Assembly: GCF_003946245.1 (NCBI RefSeq) | Contig: NZ_RHNN01000014.1 | Coordinates: 1-64,000 of the forward strand | Origin: Levilactobacillus cerevisiae | GTDB lineage: Bacteria > Bacillota > Bacilli > Lactobacillales > Lactobacillaceae | Direction of reading: 5' to 3' | Length of the DNA stretch: 64,000 nt | Shown here: one piece after another, positions 18,640-27,221 of the stretch | Layout of the letters: every line of letters starts with the position of its first letter | Position numbering within the stretch: position 1 is the stretch's first letter | Translations under genes and position numbers: made by a program | Notes under the pieces: model-generated | Seen by the model: the letters and a program-made list of their open reading frames with translations, nothing else | What the model was told of the DNA's origin: nothing | Databases searched by the model: none

Positions 18640-19014
18640 ATGATTGCAGAATTTGAAGAATACCTAGCAAAGATTGACGACCCGGGCCATCAGGAACGCC
18701 TACGGACCGTCTTAAATTGGGTCCAAGAAACGTTTCCAAACTTGGAACAGCGCTTCGCCTGGAACCAACCCATGTTCACTGATCACGGCACGTTTATCAT
18801 CGGTTTCAGCGTGGCCAAGGCCCACATGGCGTTCGCACCCGAAGGCCCCGTCATGGAGAAGTTTGCGGATAAGATTGCCGCGGCTAATTACAATCCGGGA
18901 AAGAAATTCGGCCGGATTAAGTGGACGCAGGATGTGGACTATGAGTTGTTGAAGCAGATCATTGCCTTCAATATCGCGGACAAAGCTGACGTGACCACGT
19001 TCTGGCGGAAGTAA
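18640..19014 (+). CDS. DUF1801/YdhG-like (frataxin-like fold) protein
   Basis: A 124-residue protein of the DUF1801 family. Members such as B. subtilis YdhG/Fra have a frataxin-like fold and are called iron chaperones. Typical are the N-terminal EFEEYLAKI, EQRFAWNQPMF, GFSVAKAHMAFAP and the C-terminal FGRIKWTQDVDYELLKQII. ATG follows TAGGGGTGA. It is a single gene with its own terminator. An iron-related role is family inference only. Confidence 0.75.
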   Translation: MIAEFEEYLAKIDDPGHQERLRTVLNWVQETFPNLEQRFAWNQPMFTDHGTFIIGFSVAKAHMAFAPEGPVMEKFADKIAAANYNPGKKFGRIKWTQDVDYELLKQIIAFNIADKADVTTFWRK

Positions 19015-19048
19015 CAGGCAGTTTTTAGTTGTGATAAATATACCCATC

Positions 19049-19090
19049 AAAACTGATTCTGGGAGCACCATTTTCCAGAACCAGTTTTTT
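19049..19090 (+). terminator. Terminator after the DUF1801 gene
   Basis: AAAACTG-TTCTGGGA pairs with TTCCAGAA-CAGTTTTTT. Confidence 0.8.
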
Positions 19091-19362
19091 GCTGTCGTTA
19101 TCGCGATTGAAATCAGAAGTAACTAACGAAGGTGGATACCAGCAACGAACATAGAGCCAGGTTGCTCACTGGCGATAAATGTTGCTTTAATAATGATTCA
19201 GTCAATTTTAATCATTCCGAGAGAACTATTTACCCCAAATTAAATTAACATATGATGTCTGCGGGAAACTATCAAGATACTAGTTAGTTAAAAATATTTA
19301 TAATTCGTGATATACTTCGGGTGATGAGTAGAAATTTTTCAATTCAAGGGAGGGTGTCTTTG

Positions 19363-21084
19363 ATGAAGAGGAAGCTAGTCACATACATAAGCCGGGGCTT
19401 TGTTGCAGTGGCGGCGATTTTTGCTATTCTGCTATTTAGTCCGGCAAAGATGGGTAACGCCGCCACCGCATCAGCTACGACGATTGATCCTAAAACGACG
19501 ATTGCGGAGCTGTTACCTGCCGACGATCCTAATGCAACGATTGTTAGGGAGGCATTGGCTAACGCAATAGATTTTAATCGTCATCCTGTAAGCATTTCTG
19601 ACAGTGATACTTTTCAAACATTAATCAACATAGCGCCAAAAATTGTGATCGATAAACCAATGACTGACTACGGGCCGCTAGTGAAGATTGCTAATACATT
19701 ATCAGGAATATCTATTCATTGGCAAACCCAGTTAACAAGCGAAAATATTTCGCTGATTTTGAAGGCATTTGGAACCAACCGTCCCTCTAGAGCGTTTCCG
19801 GCAGTGGACATTGACCTTTCTAATAATAAGTTAGATAACACCCAATTTAAGGCTTTGGTTGCGGCTTTACCGGTGGCCTTTCCTAAAGAAATTGCAGGCG
19901 TTACTGTTAACCACAACAATATTTCAGACTTTAGTCCTTATCTGACCTACCTAAGAGGTTTAAAGAAGCCAGGAGCTGACACAGCAAGGCTGTGGGCTTT
20001 TGGACAAACGGGAACTGATGGCATTTCATTACCCAAGCAGAAGATATCTGAAAATGTGCTCAAGATTCCGTTTTCGCTTTTCCCCGAATACCGTGATCAA
20101 GCTAAAGGTATTTATGGTGGAGCTACAGTAGCATTGCGAGTGTACCATGGTGATGAGGATTATTTTAATGATTCTGAAAATATGGATGGCGATAGTATTG
20201 TCAGTACCGGCGCAAACTTCAATACCGCGCTTCTGCCATTTGCGTCGTATGACTTTGATGATCCCAATATAGCAATTCCAATAGATATCAATGGGATTAA
20301 TCGGTTAGACGCTGGAAAAGCCGGAGCAACAACGTATTTTACGCAGCTAGACAGTGACGCTTGGAATGAACTAGAGGAGATACAGACGAAAGAGCCTACC
20401 TACCTCACAGGCGCTCTACCAGATAAAGACACCCTGAAAATCACGAATATTCCAGCAGGGAGTACGGCTATCAAGGTACGAGTCATTACGCTTATACTCG
20501 GGGGCTGGGGTCACTTTAGGGGATGCGCCCAAACCTACAAAATTCCGCTTGAGTGGGACAATCCAGCCCCACAACCAACGACACCAGCAACCGCCAGCAG
20601 TGAGTCCGGTGCCGAGCCAGTCAAAGCGGTAACCAAGCAAAAGGTGGTCTCCCCGATACGGAAAATTGGCTTGTATCAGCAGCCAACGTTCACCGCGAAA
20701 GCCCGCAGTCGCTGGTACCCGCGGCAATCGCGCACGCAGCGGCCAATGTTTAAGGTTCTGGGGTATGCCCACTCCAAGAATGGCCTGTTACGCTACCGAG
20801 TAAAGGACGTGAGCCCCGGGGCAAGTGGCCAGACGGGCTATATCACGGCCAGAACGGACTATATCGTTAATACCTACTACCAGACCGCTGCAACCAAAAT
20901 CAAGGTGTTGCGGGGTCTCAACAGCTATACCAATCGGCAATTGACCAGTCAACGGCGGCATTTTGCCAAGAATAAGATTGTTCGGGTCAAGCGACTAGTC
21001 ACGCACAATCTTACGACGCGGTATCAGTTGCCAAACGGCCAGTACGTTTCGGCGAACAAGCGCCTGGTCATACGGGTTAAATAG
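19363..21084 (+). CDS. Secreted surface protein with a C-terminal DUF5776 module
   Basis: A 573-residue exported protein. The start ATG 19363 follows AAGGGAGGG. In-frame upstream codons at 19321 and 19324 lack this spacing. The signal peptide (KRKLVTYISRGFVAVAA... ending GNAATA) is followed by a region of about 380 residues with weak leucine-rich character (VDIDLSNNKLDNTQFKAL) and an Asp-rich YHGDEDYFNDSENMDGD segment. Residues about 425-573 form a DUF5776-type module (IGLYQQPTF, RWYPRQSRTQRPMFKVLGYA, RYRVKDV, TGYITA) shared with the proteins at 53864 and 55992. There is no LPxTG, so non-covalent wall attachment is likely. Confidence 0.8.
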   Translation: MKRKLVTYISRGFVAVAAIFAILLFSPAKMGNAATASATTIDPKTTIAELLPADDPNATIVREALANAIDFNRHPVSISDSDTFQTLINIAPKIVIDKPMTDYGPLVKIANTLSGISIHWQTQLTSENISLILKAFGTNRPSRAFPAVDIDLSNNKLDNTQFKALVAALPVAFPKEIAGVTVNHNNISDFSPYLTYLRGLKKPGADTARLWAFGQTGTDGISLPKQKISENVLKIPFSLFPEYRDQAKGIYGGATVALRVYHGDEDYFNDSENMDGDSIVSTGANFNTALLPFASYDFDDPNIAIPIDINGINRLDAGKAGATTYFTQLDSDAWNELEEIQTKEPTYLTGALPDKDTLKITNIPAGSTAIKVRVITLILGGWGHFRGCAQTYKIPLEWDNPAPQPTTPATASSESGAEPVKAVTKQKVVSPIRKIGLYQQPTFTAKARSRWYPRQSRTQRPMFKVLGYAHSKNGLLRYRVKDVSPGASGQTGYITARTDYIVNTYYQTAATKIKVLRGLNSYTNRQLTSQRRHFAKNKIVRVKRLVTHNLTTRYQLPNGQYVSANKRLVIRVK

Positions 21085-21145
21085 CTGGTAAGCCATTTTG
21101 AAATCAGCTATGTTTCATGTAAATTCGGATTTCTAGGAGGACGAT

Positions 21146-21610
21146 ATGAATAAAATTGTTCCGAGTTTGTGGTTCGCCGACAACAACTGTGAGGCGGCCG
21201 TGCATTACTACTTGAGCGTCTTTCCTAACGCAACGCTGGATGAGATCACTTACTATCCGGACGCCAAGCTGGATCCGCATTTTGCTGAAATGAGCGGCAA
21301 GGTTTTGAACGCCAGCTTCCATCTGAACGGGCAACAATTCTTTGCCCTCGACGGTGGCCCCAGCTTCCGCATCAATGAGGCGGTTTCCTTCACGATTCCC
21401 TGTGTGGACCAGGCCGAGATCGACTACTACTGGGAAAAACTCTCCCACGTGCCCGCCGCGGAACAGTGTGGCTGGGCCAAGGACCAGTTCGGCGTTTCCT
21501 GGCAAATTGTGCCGGCGAACATGGCCGAGCTGACCCAGACGGCAGCACAGATTCAGCGGATGATGCAGATGAAGAAGATTGATATTGCGGCGTTGGAAGC
21601 TGCTAAATAG
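21146..21610 (+). CDS. VOC-superfamily PhnB-like protein
   Basis: A 154-residue protein of the PhnB/3-demethylubiquinone-methyltransferase-like branch of the vicinal oxygen chelate superfamily. It begins PSLWFADNNCEAAVHYY and contains DQFGVSWQIVP near residue 110, a standard signature. Start ATG follows TAGGAGGAC. Substrate is unknown for this branch. The old methyltransferase label is a known misannotation and lactobacilli lack ubiquinone. Confidence 0.8.
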   Translation: MNKIVPSLWFADNNCEAAVHYYLSVFPNATLDEITYYPDAKLDPHFAEMSGKVLNASFHLNGQQFFALDGGPSFRINEAVSFTIPCVDQAEIDYYWEKLSHVPAAEQCGWAKDQFGVSWQIVPANMAELTQTAAQIQRMMQMKKIDIAALEAAK

Positions 21611-21618
21611 GTAACTTG

Positions 21619-21648
21619 AGAGCCTGGATGAAGTGGTCCGGGCTCTTT
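21619..21648 (+). terminator. Terminator after the VOC gene
   Basis: GAGAGCC-GGA pairs with TCC-GGCTCTTT. Confidence 0.6.
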
Positions 21649-21696
21649 GTGCGTCTGGACTTTCTTCATTGAGGAGCTCCCAAATGAACCCAAAGA

Positions 21697-21738
21697 AAAA
21701 ACTGTGCACCCAATTAGCTTGTGTGCACAGTTTCTAAG
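21697..21738 (-). terminator. Terminator of uspA (minus strand)
   Basis: AACTGTGCAC pairs with GTGCACAGTT, with a T-run on the minus strand. Confidence 0.8.
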
Positions 21739-21760
21739 GGACCTATTTTAAATGAATTGT

Positions 21761-22276
21761 CTAATAAAATTTCGGTTGATCCTGATTCTCCGAAGCAATC
21801 GCCGTCGTATCAATGGCCTGGCCGGCTTCATCGGTCCGAACCACAAAGACGTCGACCGCTGCCATCCGGCTAACGTATGCCGTGACGGAGCCTTCAACCA
21901 CCCGGGCAACGGCGCTCATCCCGGTCGCGCCCAGGACAATTAAGTCGTTCTGGTGGTCCTTGATGAACTCGTGAGCGATGACCGTCTTGGGATTGCCAAA
22001 TCGCACGTGAACGGACATATCCTTGAATCCCGTGGCGGCCTGGGTCGTTTCAATCAGAGAATTGAGGTAGGACGTGGCATCTTGGACTAAATCATGAATC
22101 ACACCACCGGGCATGGAGCCGCTCACATAGAAACCGTAATGGTTGATGCGCAACACATTTAGCAAATCTACGTGGGCGTTATTTTGTTGGGCGACGATGA
22201 CCGCTTTTTTTAAAGCCAGTTCCGCCTGGACTGAACCGTCCACGGGAACCAGGATGTTTGCATAGTTCTGTTCCAT
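21761..22276 (-). CDS. Universal stress protein (UspA family)
   Basis: A 171-residue single-domain Usp with ANILVPVDGS at the N-terminus and the ATP-binding type motif LGATGMSAVARVVEGSVTAYV before a C-terminal strand VDVFVVR. About 20 extra residues follow the domain. It forms a likely operon with the PEBP gene 20 nt upstream. Stress-protection function is family knowledge. Confidence 0.9.
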   Translation of the reverse strand: MEQNYANILVPVDGSVQAELALKKAVIVAQQNNAHVDLLNVLRINHYGFYVSGSMPGGVIHDLVQDATSYLNSLIETTQAATGFKDMSVHVRFGNPKTVIAHEFIKDHQNDLIVLGATGMSAVARVVEGSVTAYVSRMAAVDVFVVRTDEAGQAIDTTAIASENQDQPKFY

Positions 22277-22296
22277 AATTAGCCTTCTTTTCTAGT

Positions 22297-22806
22297 TTAG
22301 ACGCGTCCGCGTAACGTAATCGTTGCGGTGTCCAGAACGTGGCCGTTGATTTGATGGAGCAGGTCGTTCAACCAAAAGCCGTCTGCGAGGTCCAATTTGG
22401 TATTCAAAGCGTAAACGGTGAGGCTATAATCGTGATCGACGTTGGGTGGGAAGGGACCCGTGTAGTTTTGGAAAACGGCGGGGTCCGTGTTGCCCACGAG
22501 TGAGCCGGCATTGCTGTTACGGCCGTGAACGTGGGGAATGGCGTTGGTTCGCGATACGTCGGCCGTGATTTCCCGTGTGGTGCCCGGGAAGTTGGCGGCG
22601 ACCCAGTGAATCCACGGGAAGCCACTAACCGGCACGGCGTCGAAGTCAATCAGGTTCAGCGCCAACGTCTGCGTTTTCTTGGGAATCTTAGATAGGCTGA
22701 TGGGAAATGACTTGACGGGCTGGCCACCATAAACGTCGTCACCAGTCGCGTATTTGCTGTATTCATCGGCAATGTAGCCATTTTCGTTTGGCACAAAAAT
22801 TCTCAT
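22297..22806 (-). CDS. YbhB/YbcL-type phosphatidylethanolamine-binding protein (PEBP)
   Basis: A 169-residue bacterial PEBP/Raf-kinase-inhibitor-like protein. ATG 22806 is chosen because AGGAGGGG lies 5 nt upstream; a longer frame begins at 22875 without a site. Conserved parts are LIDFDAVPVSGFPWIHWVAAN, YTGPFPPNVDHDYSLTVYAL and the C-terminal LLHQINGHVLDTATI. Its ligand is not known in bacteria. It is transcribed with uspA. Confidence 0.85.
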   Translation of the reverse strand: MRIFVPNENGYIADEYSKYATGDDVYGGQPVKSFPISLSKIPKKTQTLALNLIDFDAVPVSGFPWIHWVAANFPGTTREITADVSRTNAIPHVHGRNSNAGSLVGNTDPAVFQNYTGPFPPNVDHDYSLTVYALNTKLDLADGFWLNDLLHQINGHVLDTATITLRGRV

Positions 22807-23002
22807 AAAACCCCTCCTATGATCAGTTCTTAACATTATTATACCGCACGCGGGTGACCTTTCGCGAATATTCATTTATTATGTATAAAAATGCATGTAT
22901 AGCGACCACCGCTAATATTATTACAAGAAACGGTTGCTTTTTCGGCTAAGCGGCGTATGATAAAATCATTAAGTTTCAATGATAAAAGGAAGGATGACGC
23001 CC

Positions 23003-24187
23003 ATGACGCCGCAAAAGAAAATTGAGATTTTACAGAAATTAATTCAAATTAAATCGGTCAACGACCACGAAACGGACGTGGCAGACTACATTGCCAGCCT
23101 GTTTGCTTCCTACCCCCAAGCTAAGGTTGAGAAGGTCCCGTTCGCGGCCAACCGTGACAATTTAGTCGTGACGATTGGCAATCCGGACGGCCCGATGATT
23201 GGGTTGTCGGGACACATGGACGTCGTGTCAGCCGGGGATGAAGCGGCCTGGACGCATGCGCCGTTTGCTGGCGAAGTCGTGGGCGACCAGTTGTTTGGTC
23301 GGGGCGCTTCGGACATGAAGAGTGGCCTGGCAGCGATTGTGATTACCATGCTAGAATTTTTGGAAACGGGCGCACCTTTGGCCGGCAGCATTCGGTTGCT
23401 GGCGACGGTCGGTGAGGAGACCGGCGAGTATGGCGCGGCCACGTTGACCGACGCGGGCTACGCGGATCATTTGGCCGGCCTGGTGATTGCGGAGCCGAGT
23501 GGCTTGGACAACGTGGTCTATACGGCGCGGGGCGTCATCGACTACAAGGTCGTGTCCACTGGCAAAGGCAGTCACAGCGCGCATCCCGAGAAGGGGATCA
23601 ACGCCATTACTAATTTAATGAAATTCTACAACGCCGTGGGACCCTTGATGGCGGAGCACACCAAGACCGATCCCGTACTGGGCGGCCTGCTGCACAATGT
23701 CGACCTCATTTCCGGTGGTGAGCAGATCAACTCGATTCCCGCTCACGCCGAATTGATGGCCAACATGCGGACGATTCCGGCCTACCCGAACCAAATCATT
23801 TACGATGAGCTGGAAACGTTGATTGCCCAGCTCAATCAAGAGGATGGCGTTCAGCTTGACCTGAGCTACAGCTACCCTGAGGAGGCCATTCCGGGTGATC
23901 CCCAGGCGCCACTGGTCCAACTGGCCAAGCAGGTGAGTGATCACGTGTGCGGGCACGATACCAAGATTGTCGGCTCGGGTGGGGCCAACGACGGCGCAGA
24001 ATTCTTGCGGGCCAAGGGCGACTTTACCAGCATTGAAATCGGCCCCGGCAGCAACACCTCCCACCAGGTTGACGAGTACGTTTCCGTGACCGAATTTCTG
24101 CAAGCCGTTGATCTGTATGAGCAATTAGTGCCAGCGTTCTTCGACCAGACGATTGCGGCTGACGGGCATACGGCTACGGTGGATTAA
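23003..24187 (+). CDS. M20 family metallopeptidase, ArgE/DapE type
   Basis: A 394-residue zinc-dependent amidohydrolase. ATG 23003 is preferred because AAGGAAGG precedes it; the in-frame ATG at 22979 lacks a site. Metal ligands and catalytic residues are in LSGHMDVVSAGDEAAWTHAPF (His/Asp), GRGASDMKSG (bridging Asp) and GEETGEYGA (general base and ligand Glu). A dimerisation domain lies in the middle (VSTGKGSHSAHPEKGINAI). It probably deacylates succinyl-diaminopimelate or acetyl-ornithine-like substrates, or acts as a general peptidase. Its solitary position gives no help. A cre-like AGAAACGGTTGCTT lies 75 nt upstream. Confidence 0.87.
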   Translation: MTPQKKIEILQKLIQIKSVNDHETDVADYIASLFASYPQAKVEKVPFAANRDNLVVTIGNPDGPMIGLSGHMDVVSAGDEAAWTHAPFAGEVVGDQLFGRGASDMKSGLAAIVITMLEFLETGAPLAGSIRLLATVGEETGEYGAATLTDAGYADHLAGLVIAEPSGLDNVVYTARGVIDYKVVSTGKGSHSAHPEKGINAITNLMKFYNAVGPLMAEHTKTDPVLGGLLHNVDLISGGEQINSIPAHAELMANMRTIPAYPNQIIYDELETLIAQLNQEDGVQLDLSYSYPEEAIPGDPQAPLVQLAKQVSDHVCGHDTKIVGSGGANDGAEFLRAKGDFTSIEIGPGSNTSHQVDEYVSVTEFLQAVDLYEQLVPAFFDQTIAADGHTATVD

Positions 24188-24196
24188 TTTGAAATG

Positions 24197-24242
24197 AAGG
24201 GCCTTAAGCAGTTGACTAGGAACTGTTTAAGGCCCTTTTTGA
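24197..24242 (+). terminator. Terminator after the M20 peptidase gene
   Basis: AAGGGCCTTAAGCAGTT pairs with AACTGTTTAAGGCCCTT, followed by TTT. Confidence 0.9.
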
Positions 24243-24362
24243 CGGTAAATGAAACGATTTTGGGGGTTGGTACGATTGTCGTGGTTGTCAGTATACAGGA
24301 TGGTTGTTGGTCAGGTATACTAGGTGAAACGATACCGGACTGCGGGACAAAGGAGCTATAAA

Positions 24363-24821
24363 ATGACTGACGTCTTTAAAATCGTAAACTGGTTTAGGGC
24401 TGTGAGCAACGCGCAAATGCGCCAGTACGATGCAGATGAACTGAGCCAATTGAAAGTCATGAAACTCTTGTATTACGTGCAAGGAACCTTCTTGGCAATA
24501 CATGGTGAGAAGGCATTTCCCGATGACATTTTGGCGTGGCGTTACGGGCCAGCAGTCAAGGCAGTTCATGACAAATATGCTGGTCAGGTCAGCATTGTGG
24601 GTCAGTTAAGCGCCGCGGATTTGGCCGATTATCATACCGTCCAAGACGACGAAAATCTGGAACAGGTCTTGGCTGCAGTGTGGCAGGCATTTGGTGATAT
24701 GTCGGCGATTCAGCTGATGAAGAAGACCCATGAAGAGCGTCCTTGGCTGGAAACTAAGCAAAGCCAGGTAATCTCACCAGCGCTAATGGCGACTTATTTT
24801 GCCCAGGAGATTGTGCTGTGA
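24363..24821 (+). CDS. Panacea (DUF4065) antitoxin-type protein
   Basis: A 152-residue Panacea-domain protein with VFKIVNWFRAV, SQLKVMKLLYYVQGTFLAIHG, ILAWRYGPAVKAVHDKY and the C-terminal MKKTHEERPWLETK. ATG 24363 follows AAAGGAGCT. The stop codon overlaps the next gene in a GTGA junction (24818-24821), so the two are translationally coupled. Panacea proteins are known hyperpromiscuous antitoxins (the family includes SocA), so this is very likely the antitoxin of a two-gene module. Confidence 0.85.
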   Translation: MTDVFKIVNWFRAVSNAQMRQYDADELSQLKVMKLLYYVQGTFLAIHGEKAFPDDILAWRYGPAVKAVHDKYAGQVSIVGQLSAADLADYHTVQDDENLEQVLAAVWQAFGDMSAIQLMKKTHEERPWLETKQSQVISPALMATYFAQEIVL

Positions 24822-25153
24822 CGAAGAAGCGGCTTCAACTAGCTGGTGGGAATACACCATCACCCAAGGTCGGACTCCCGCTAAAGACATCGGTAGACCG
24901 CCTTGCCTTCAACTTTTCATTTGTCAAGCGTAACCAGAAATATAATTTTGTGGGCAAGCATTTTGATAAGACGGTAAAGAGTATGCCCGACGATTTCTAT
25001 CTTATTTACAACGAGCATATCCTAAAAATGATCGTGGAATCGCGTGGAGATCTCGTTTATTCGGCTATCCCTATGATTCAGGAAGAAAATACATTCAGCG
25101 TGCTTATTGCTATTTCCCATATTGCTAAAGCCAAAACATTTCAATTGAATTGA
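24818..25153 (+). CDS. Candidate toxin partner of the Panacea antitoxin, unknown family
   Basis: A 111-residue basic protein starting at GTG 24818 within the antitoxin stop. The first 25 residues are rich in Lys, Pro and Gly. The rest contains LAFNFSFVKRN, KYNFVGKHFDKTVKSM, FYLIYNEHILKMIVES and ends in a hydrophobic segment VLIAISHIAKAKTFQLN. I recognise no family. Its role is inferred only from gene order, overlap and the known behaviour of Panacea operons. The order is antitoxin first, and the -35 of the following transcript overlaps its last codons. Confidence 0.6.
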   Translation: MTKKRLQLAGGNTPSPKVGLPLKTSVDRLAFNFSFVKRNQKYNFVGKHFDKTVKSMPDDFYLIYNEHILKMIVESRGDLVYSAIPMIQEENTFSVLIAISHIAKAKTFQLN

Positions 25154-25167
25154 ATGCATGTTATACT
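25139..25167 (+). promoter_or_regulatory. Promoter of the leader preceding the frameshifted gene
   Basis: TTTCAA (25139-25144) and TATACT (25162-25167) have a 17-nt spacer. The promoter overlaps the end of the candidate toxin gene. Confidence 0.6.
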
Positions 25168-25180
25168 GGGTGAACAAGGG

Positions 25181-25225
25181 ATGATGAGAATGCCCTTTGA
25201 GTTTAGGATGGCTAATGTAAATTAG
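25181..25225 (+). CDS. Putative 14-residue leader peptide
   Basis: MMRMPFEFRMANVN ends at TAG 25223-25225, preceded by AAGGG at the first ATG. The length and position in front of a terminator suggest a leader peptide; translation is unproved. Confidence 0.3.
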   Translation: MMRMPFEFRMANVN

Positions 25226-25399
25226 AAATTCTAAGTGGATTTTTTGAAGACTTAAATGTAATAGAATGACAACACATGTGGATCAGTGGATATGATCTGC
25301 ACCCGCTTGTGGGCTTCCGTGGAAGAGAAAGAATAGCAAGACTACCGTCCCACGAGGTTAGACTGGGCATATCTAGCGTGAGGTGAAACTCAATACGTG

Positions 25400-25430
25400 A
25401 AAAGGAAGGCAAATGCCTTCCTTTTTTTTA
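25400..25430 (+). terminator. Intrinsic terminator directly before the SD of the 25446 gene
   Basis: AAAGGAAGGC-aaat-GCCTTCCTTT with an eight-T tail is followed at once by AGGAG. Confidence 0.85.
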
Positions 25431-25445
25431 GGAGAAATGTGACGT

Positions 25446-26098
25446 ATGATATATGATTTAGAATGGCTAAAAAATTTTGACGGGAAGATGCTCCCTTCAC
25501 AAGTAGATATGGCTGAACTTGCTAATAGCATTGAGGTATATGTTTCACAATTTCGGTATGTTTATACCACAAGTCTGGCAGACTATCCGAGTATTAATAT
25601 TGAAGTAAGAAATGGAAATATTCCACACTTACTTGGATTGTCAAAACTCATCATTTTAGTCTTCCCTCTAGTGATCCTCTTGAGATTTTCGCCGGAATTA
25701 AGAGCGACTGGACGTTAGCAAAACTTATCAAGAGTGATGAGAAATGGTTTCAAAACAACCAAGATAAACTAATCGGAGTCTTGCTGCTCTACCAGCTTCT
25801 CCATGTTCAGGAATGTCAGGCATACACGCCTATGTATATTATTGGGAAGCCAATGGGGAAACGATTTAAGCGTGATGATATATTCTTTGTGATTTTAAAA
25901 TTGGCAAGTGGTAAAGCATATACTATTGAATTATCACCTATCAAGGGACAGAATGATACATTCTTTCCAAGAAGCATTAAAATTAACGATGATAAAGTTC
26001 TAAATTGTACAAAATTCACTGTTGTGTTTGACCATCAGGAACGACTCCGTGCTAAAAAAAGGTACACAAAAGGGATACCTTGGCCTATAGATGACTAA
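25446..26098 (+). pseudogene. Frameshifted gene, possible PBECR4-like nuclease
   Basis: ATG 25446 opens a frame (MIYDLEWLKNFDGKM...NIPHLLGLSK) that ends early at TAG 25716-25718. The continuation (HHFSLPSSDPLEIFAGIKS, then GVLLLYQLLHVQECQAY and PMYIIGKPMGKRFKRDDIFF) is in another frame and runs without a stop from about 25645 to 26098. A one-base loss in the A-run at 25643-25646 explains the break; adding one A restores a single protein of about 217 residues. NIPHLLGL plus the basic C-terminal half recalls PBECR4-type proteins (Barnase/EndoU/RelE-like fold, phage- and toxin-associated), but this family call is tentative. It could be a sequencing error, a real inactivation or phase variation. 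Confidence 0.6.
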
Positions 26099-26188
26099 AA
26101 CTCAGAAAATCATGCAGCTACAGTTCTGAGTGTTGATTACCATGATTATAAGTCTCTATGTCAACTGTTGTTGGTAATCCTGTTTATA

Positions 26189-26226
26189 AAATTGTCCAAT
26201 CCTTTGGGATTAGGCAATTTTTTTGC
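26189..26226 (+). terminator. Terminator after the frameshifted gene
   Basis: AAATTG-CCAATCCT pairs with ATTAGG-CAATTTTTTT. Confidence 0.75.
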
Positions 26227-26349
26227 ATACTAACCGCCAACCCAGCACGAAATTCTTAGAAAATGACTAAACTTAACGATTAACCCTGGAAAAGCTGGCG
26301 ATTCTGACTATATTAGAAGATAACTAATTGCGCGGAGAAGGGGAACACA

Positions 26350-27117
26350 ATGGCGAAGCAATCACGGGGCCTGATCGCCTATCACGTGGGGGTGACCGTC
26401 CTCACACTAGGGTCGGTCCTGAACGTTTGTCTATTATTTTTAAAATGGGGCAGTTACCCCTTAGAAATGGCGATTGCCAACGTCTTACTGGCCGTTTTTG
26501 CGATCGATTATTTGGTGCGGCTGATTGTTACCAAGGACCGCAAGATTTTCCTGATTCAGTCGGCATTTGACCTGCTGGGAATCATCCCGCTGCACCCGGT
26601 CTTTGCCTTCTTCCGGCTGGCGAGACTGGTCCGCCTCATCCGGTTTCACCACCTCTTCTGGCGGTTGGGGATTGCCGGCAAGTGGACCCAGGCCTACCAT
26701 CGATTTATTTATAAAACGGGATTCATTTACCTGTTCTCTATCAGCGTCGCTATCATTGTCCTCAGCGCGTTTCTCTTTTCTCTGACGGAGAAGCAAACGC
26801 TCGCCAACTCTCTGTGGTGGGCGGTCACAACGGCCACGACCGTGGGTTACGGGGATGAGACGCCCCACACGGCGTTCGGTAAAATCATTGCCAGCTTCCT
26901 GATGTTTGGGGGAATCGGGTTCATTGGTTTGCTGACCAGTACGATCACGGACTTCTTCACCAGCCGAGCAGAACAAACGGCAACGGCCCAAGAAACCCAG
27001 CAACAGGCGGATATCACGACACTACTCACAAAAATTGACACGCTCACGGGCAAGGTCGACCAGCTCCAAACGAAACTGGATCGATTGGAGAAGCGGTCGG
27101 AGAAACACGATAAATAA
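26350..27117 (+). CDS. Voltage-gated-type potassium channel
   Basis: A 255-residue ion channel of the six-helix Kv/KvAP class. The selectivity filter TATTVGYGDETP is near residues 162-173, and the arginine-rich S4-like stretch FFRLARLVRLIRFHHLFWRL lies near 88-107. The last 40 residues are a Gln/Lys/Leu-rich heptad segment (LLTKIDTLTGKVDQLQTKLD), probably a tetramerising coiled coil. Start ATG follows GGAGAAGGGG. It stands alone. Confidence 0.9.
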   Translation: MAKQSRGLIAYHVGVTVLTLGSVLNVCLLFLKWGSYPLEMAIANVLLAVFAIDYLVRLIVTKDRKIFLIQSAFDLLGIIPLHPVFAFFRLARLVRLIRFHHLFWRLGIAGKWTQAYHRFIYKTGFIYLFSISVAIIVLSAFLFSLTEKQTLANSLWWAVTTATTVGYGDETPHTAFGKIIASFLMFGGIGFIGLLTSTITDFFTSRAEQTATAQETQQQADITTLLTKIDTLTGKVDQLQTKLDRLEKRSEKHDK

Positions 27118-27221
27118 GCCAGAATCGTCAGCTAGATGATCTCGAATGTACTGACAGCAATTTGAAAAAAATCAGGGAAGAAAGCAACGGTCGCCAGGGG
27201 CCAAACAGATGGTAGCCGTGA

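Larger units (their letters stand above)
25175..25430 (+). ncRNA. Attenuator-like leader RNA with a mini-ORF and terminator before the SD
   Basis: Between a good promoter and the ribosome binding site of the next gene lies about 255 nt. It contains a short open frame, several local hairpins (GATCA/TGATC, CTTCC/GGAAG) and a rho-independent terminator (AAAGGAAGGC/GCCTTCCTTT). TTTTTTTTAGGAG joins the terminator directly to the Shine-Dalgarno site. An upstream GCTTCC could compete for the GGAAGG arm. This is the design of ribosome- or RNA-mediated attenuation, but it could also be an independent small RNA. Confidence 0.5.
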
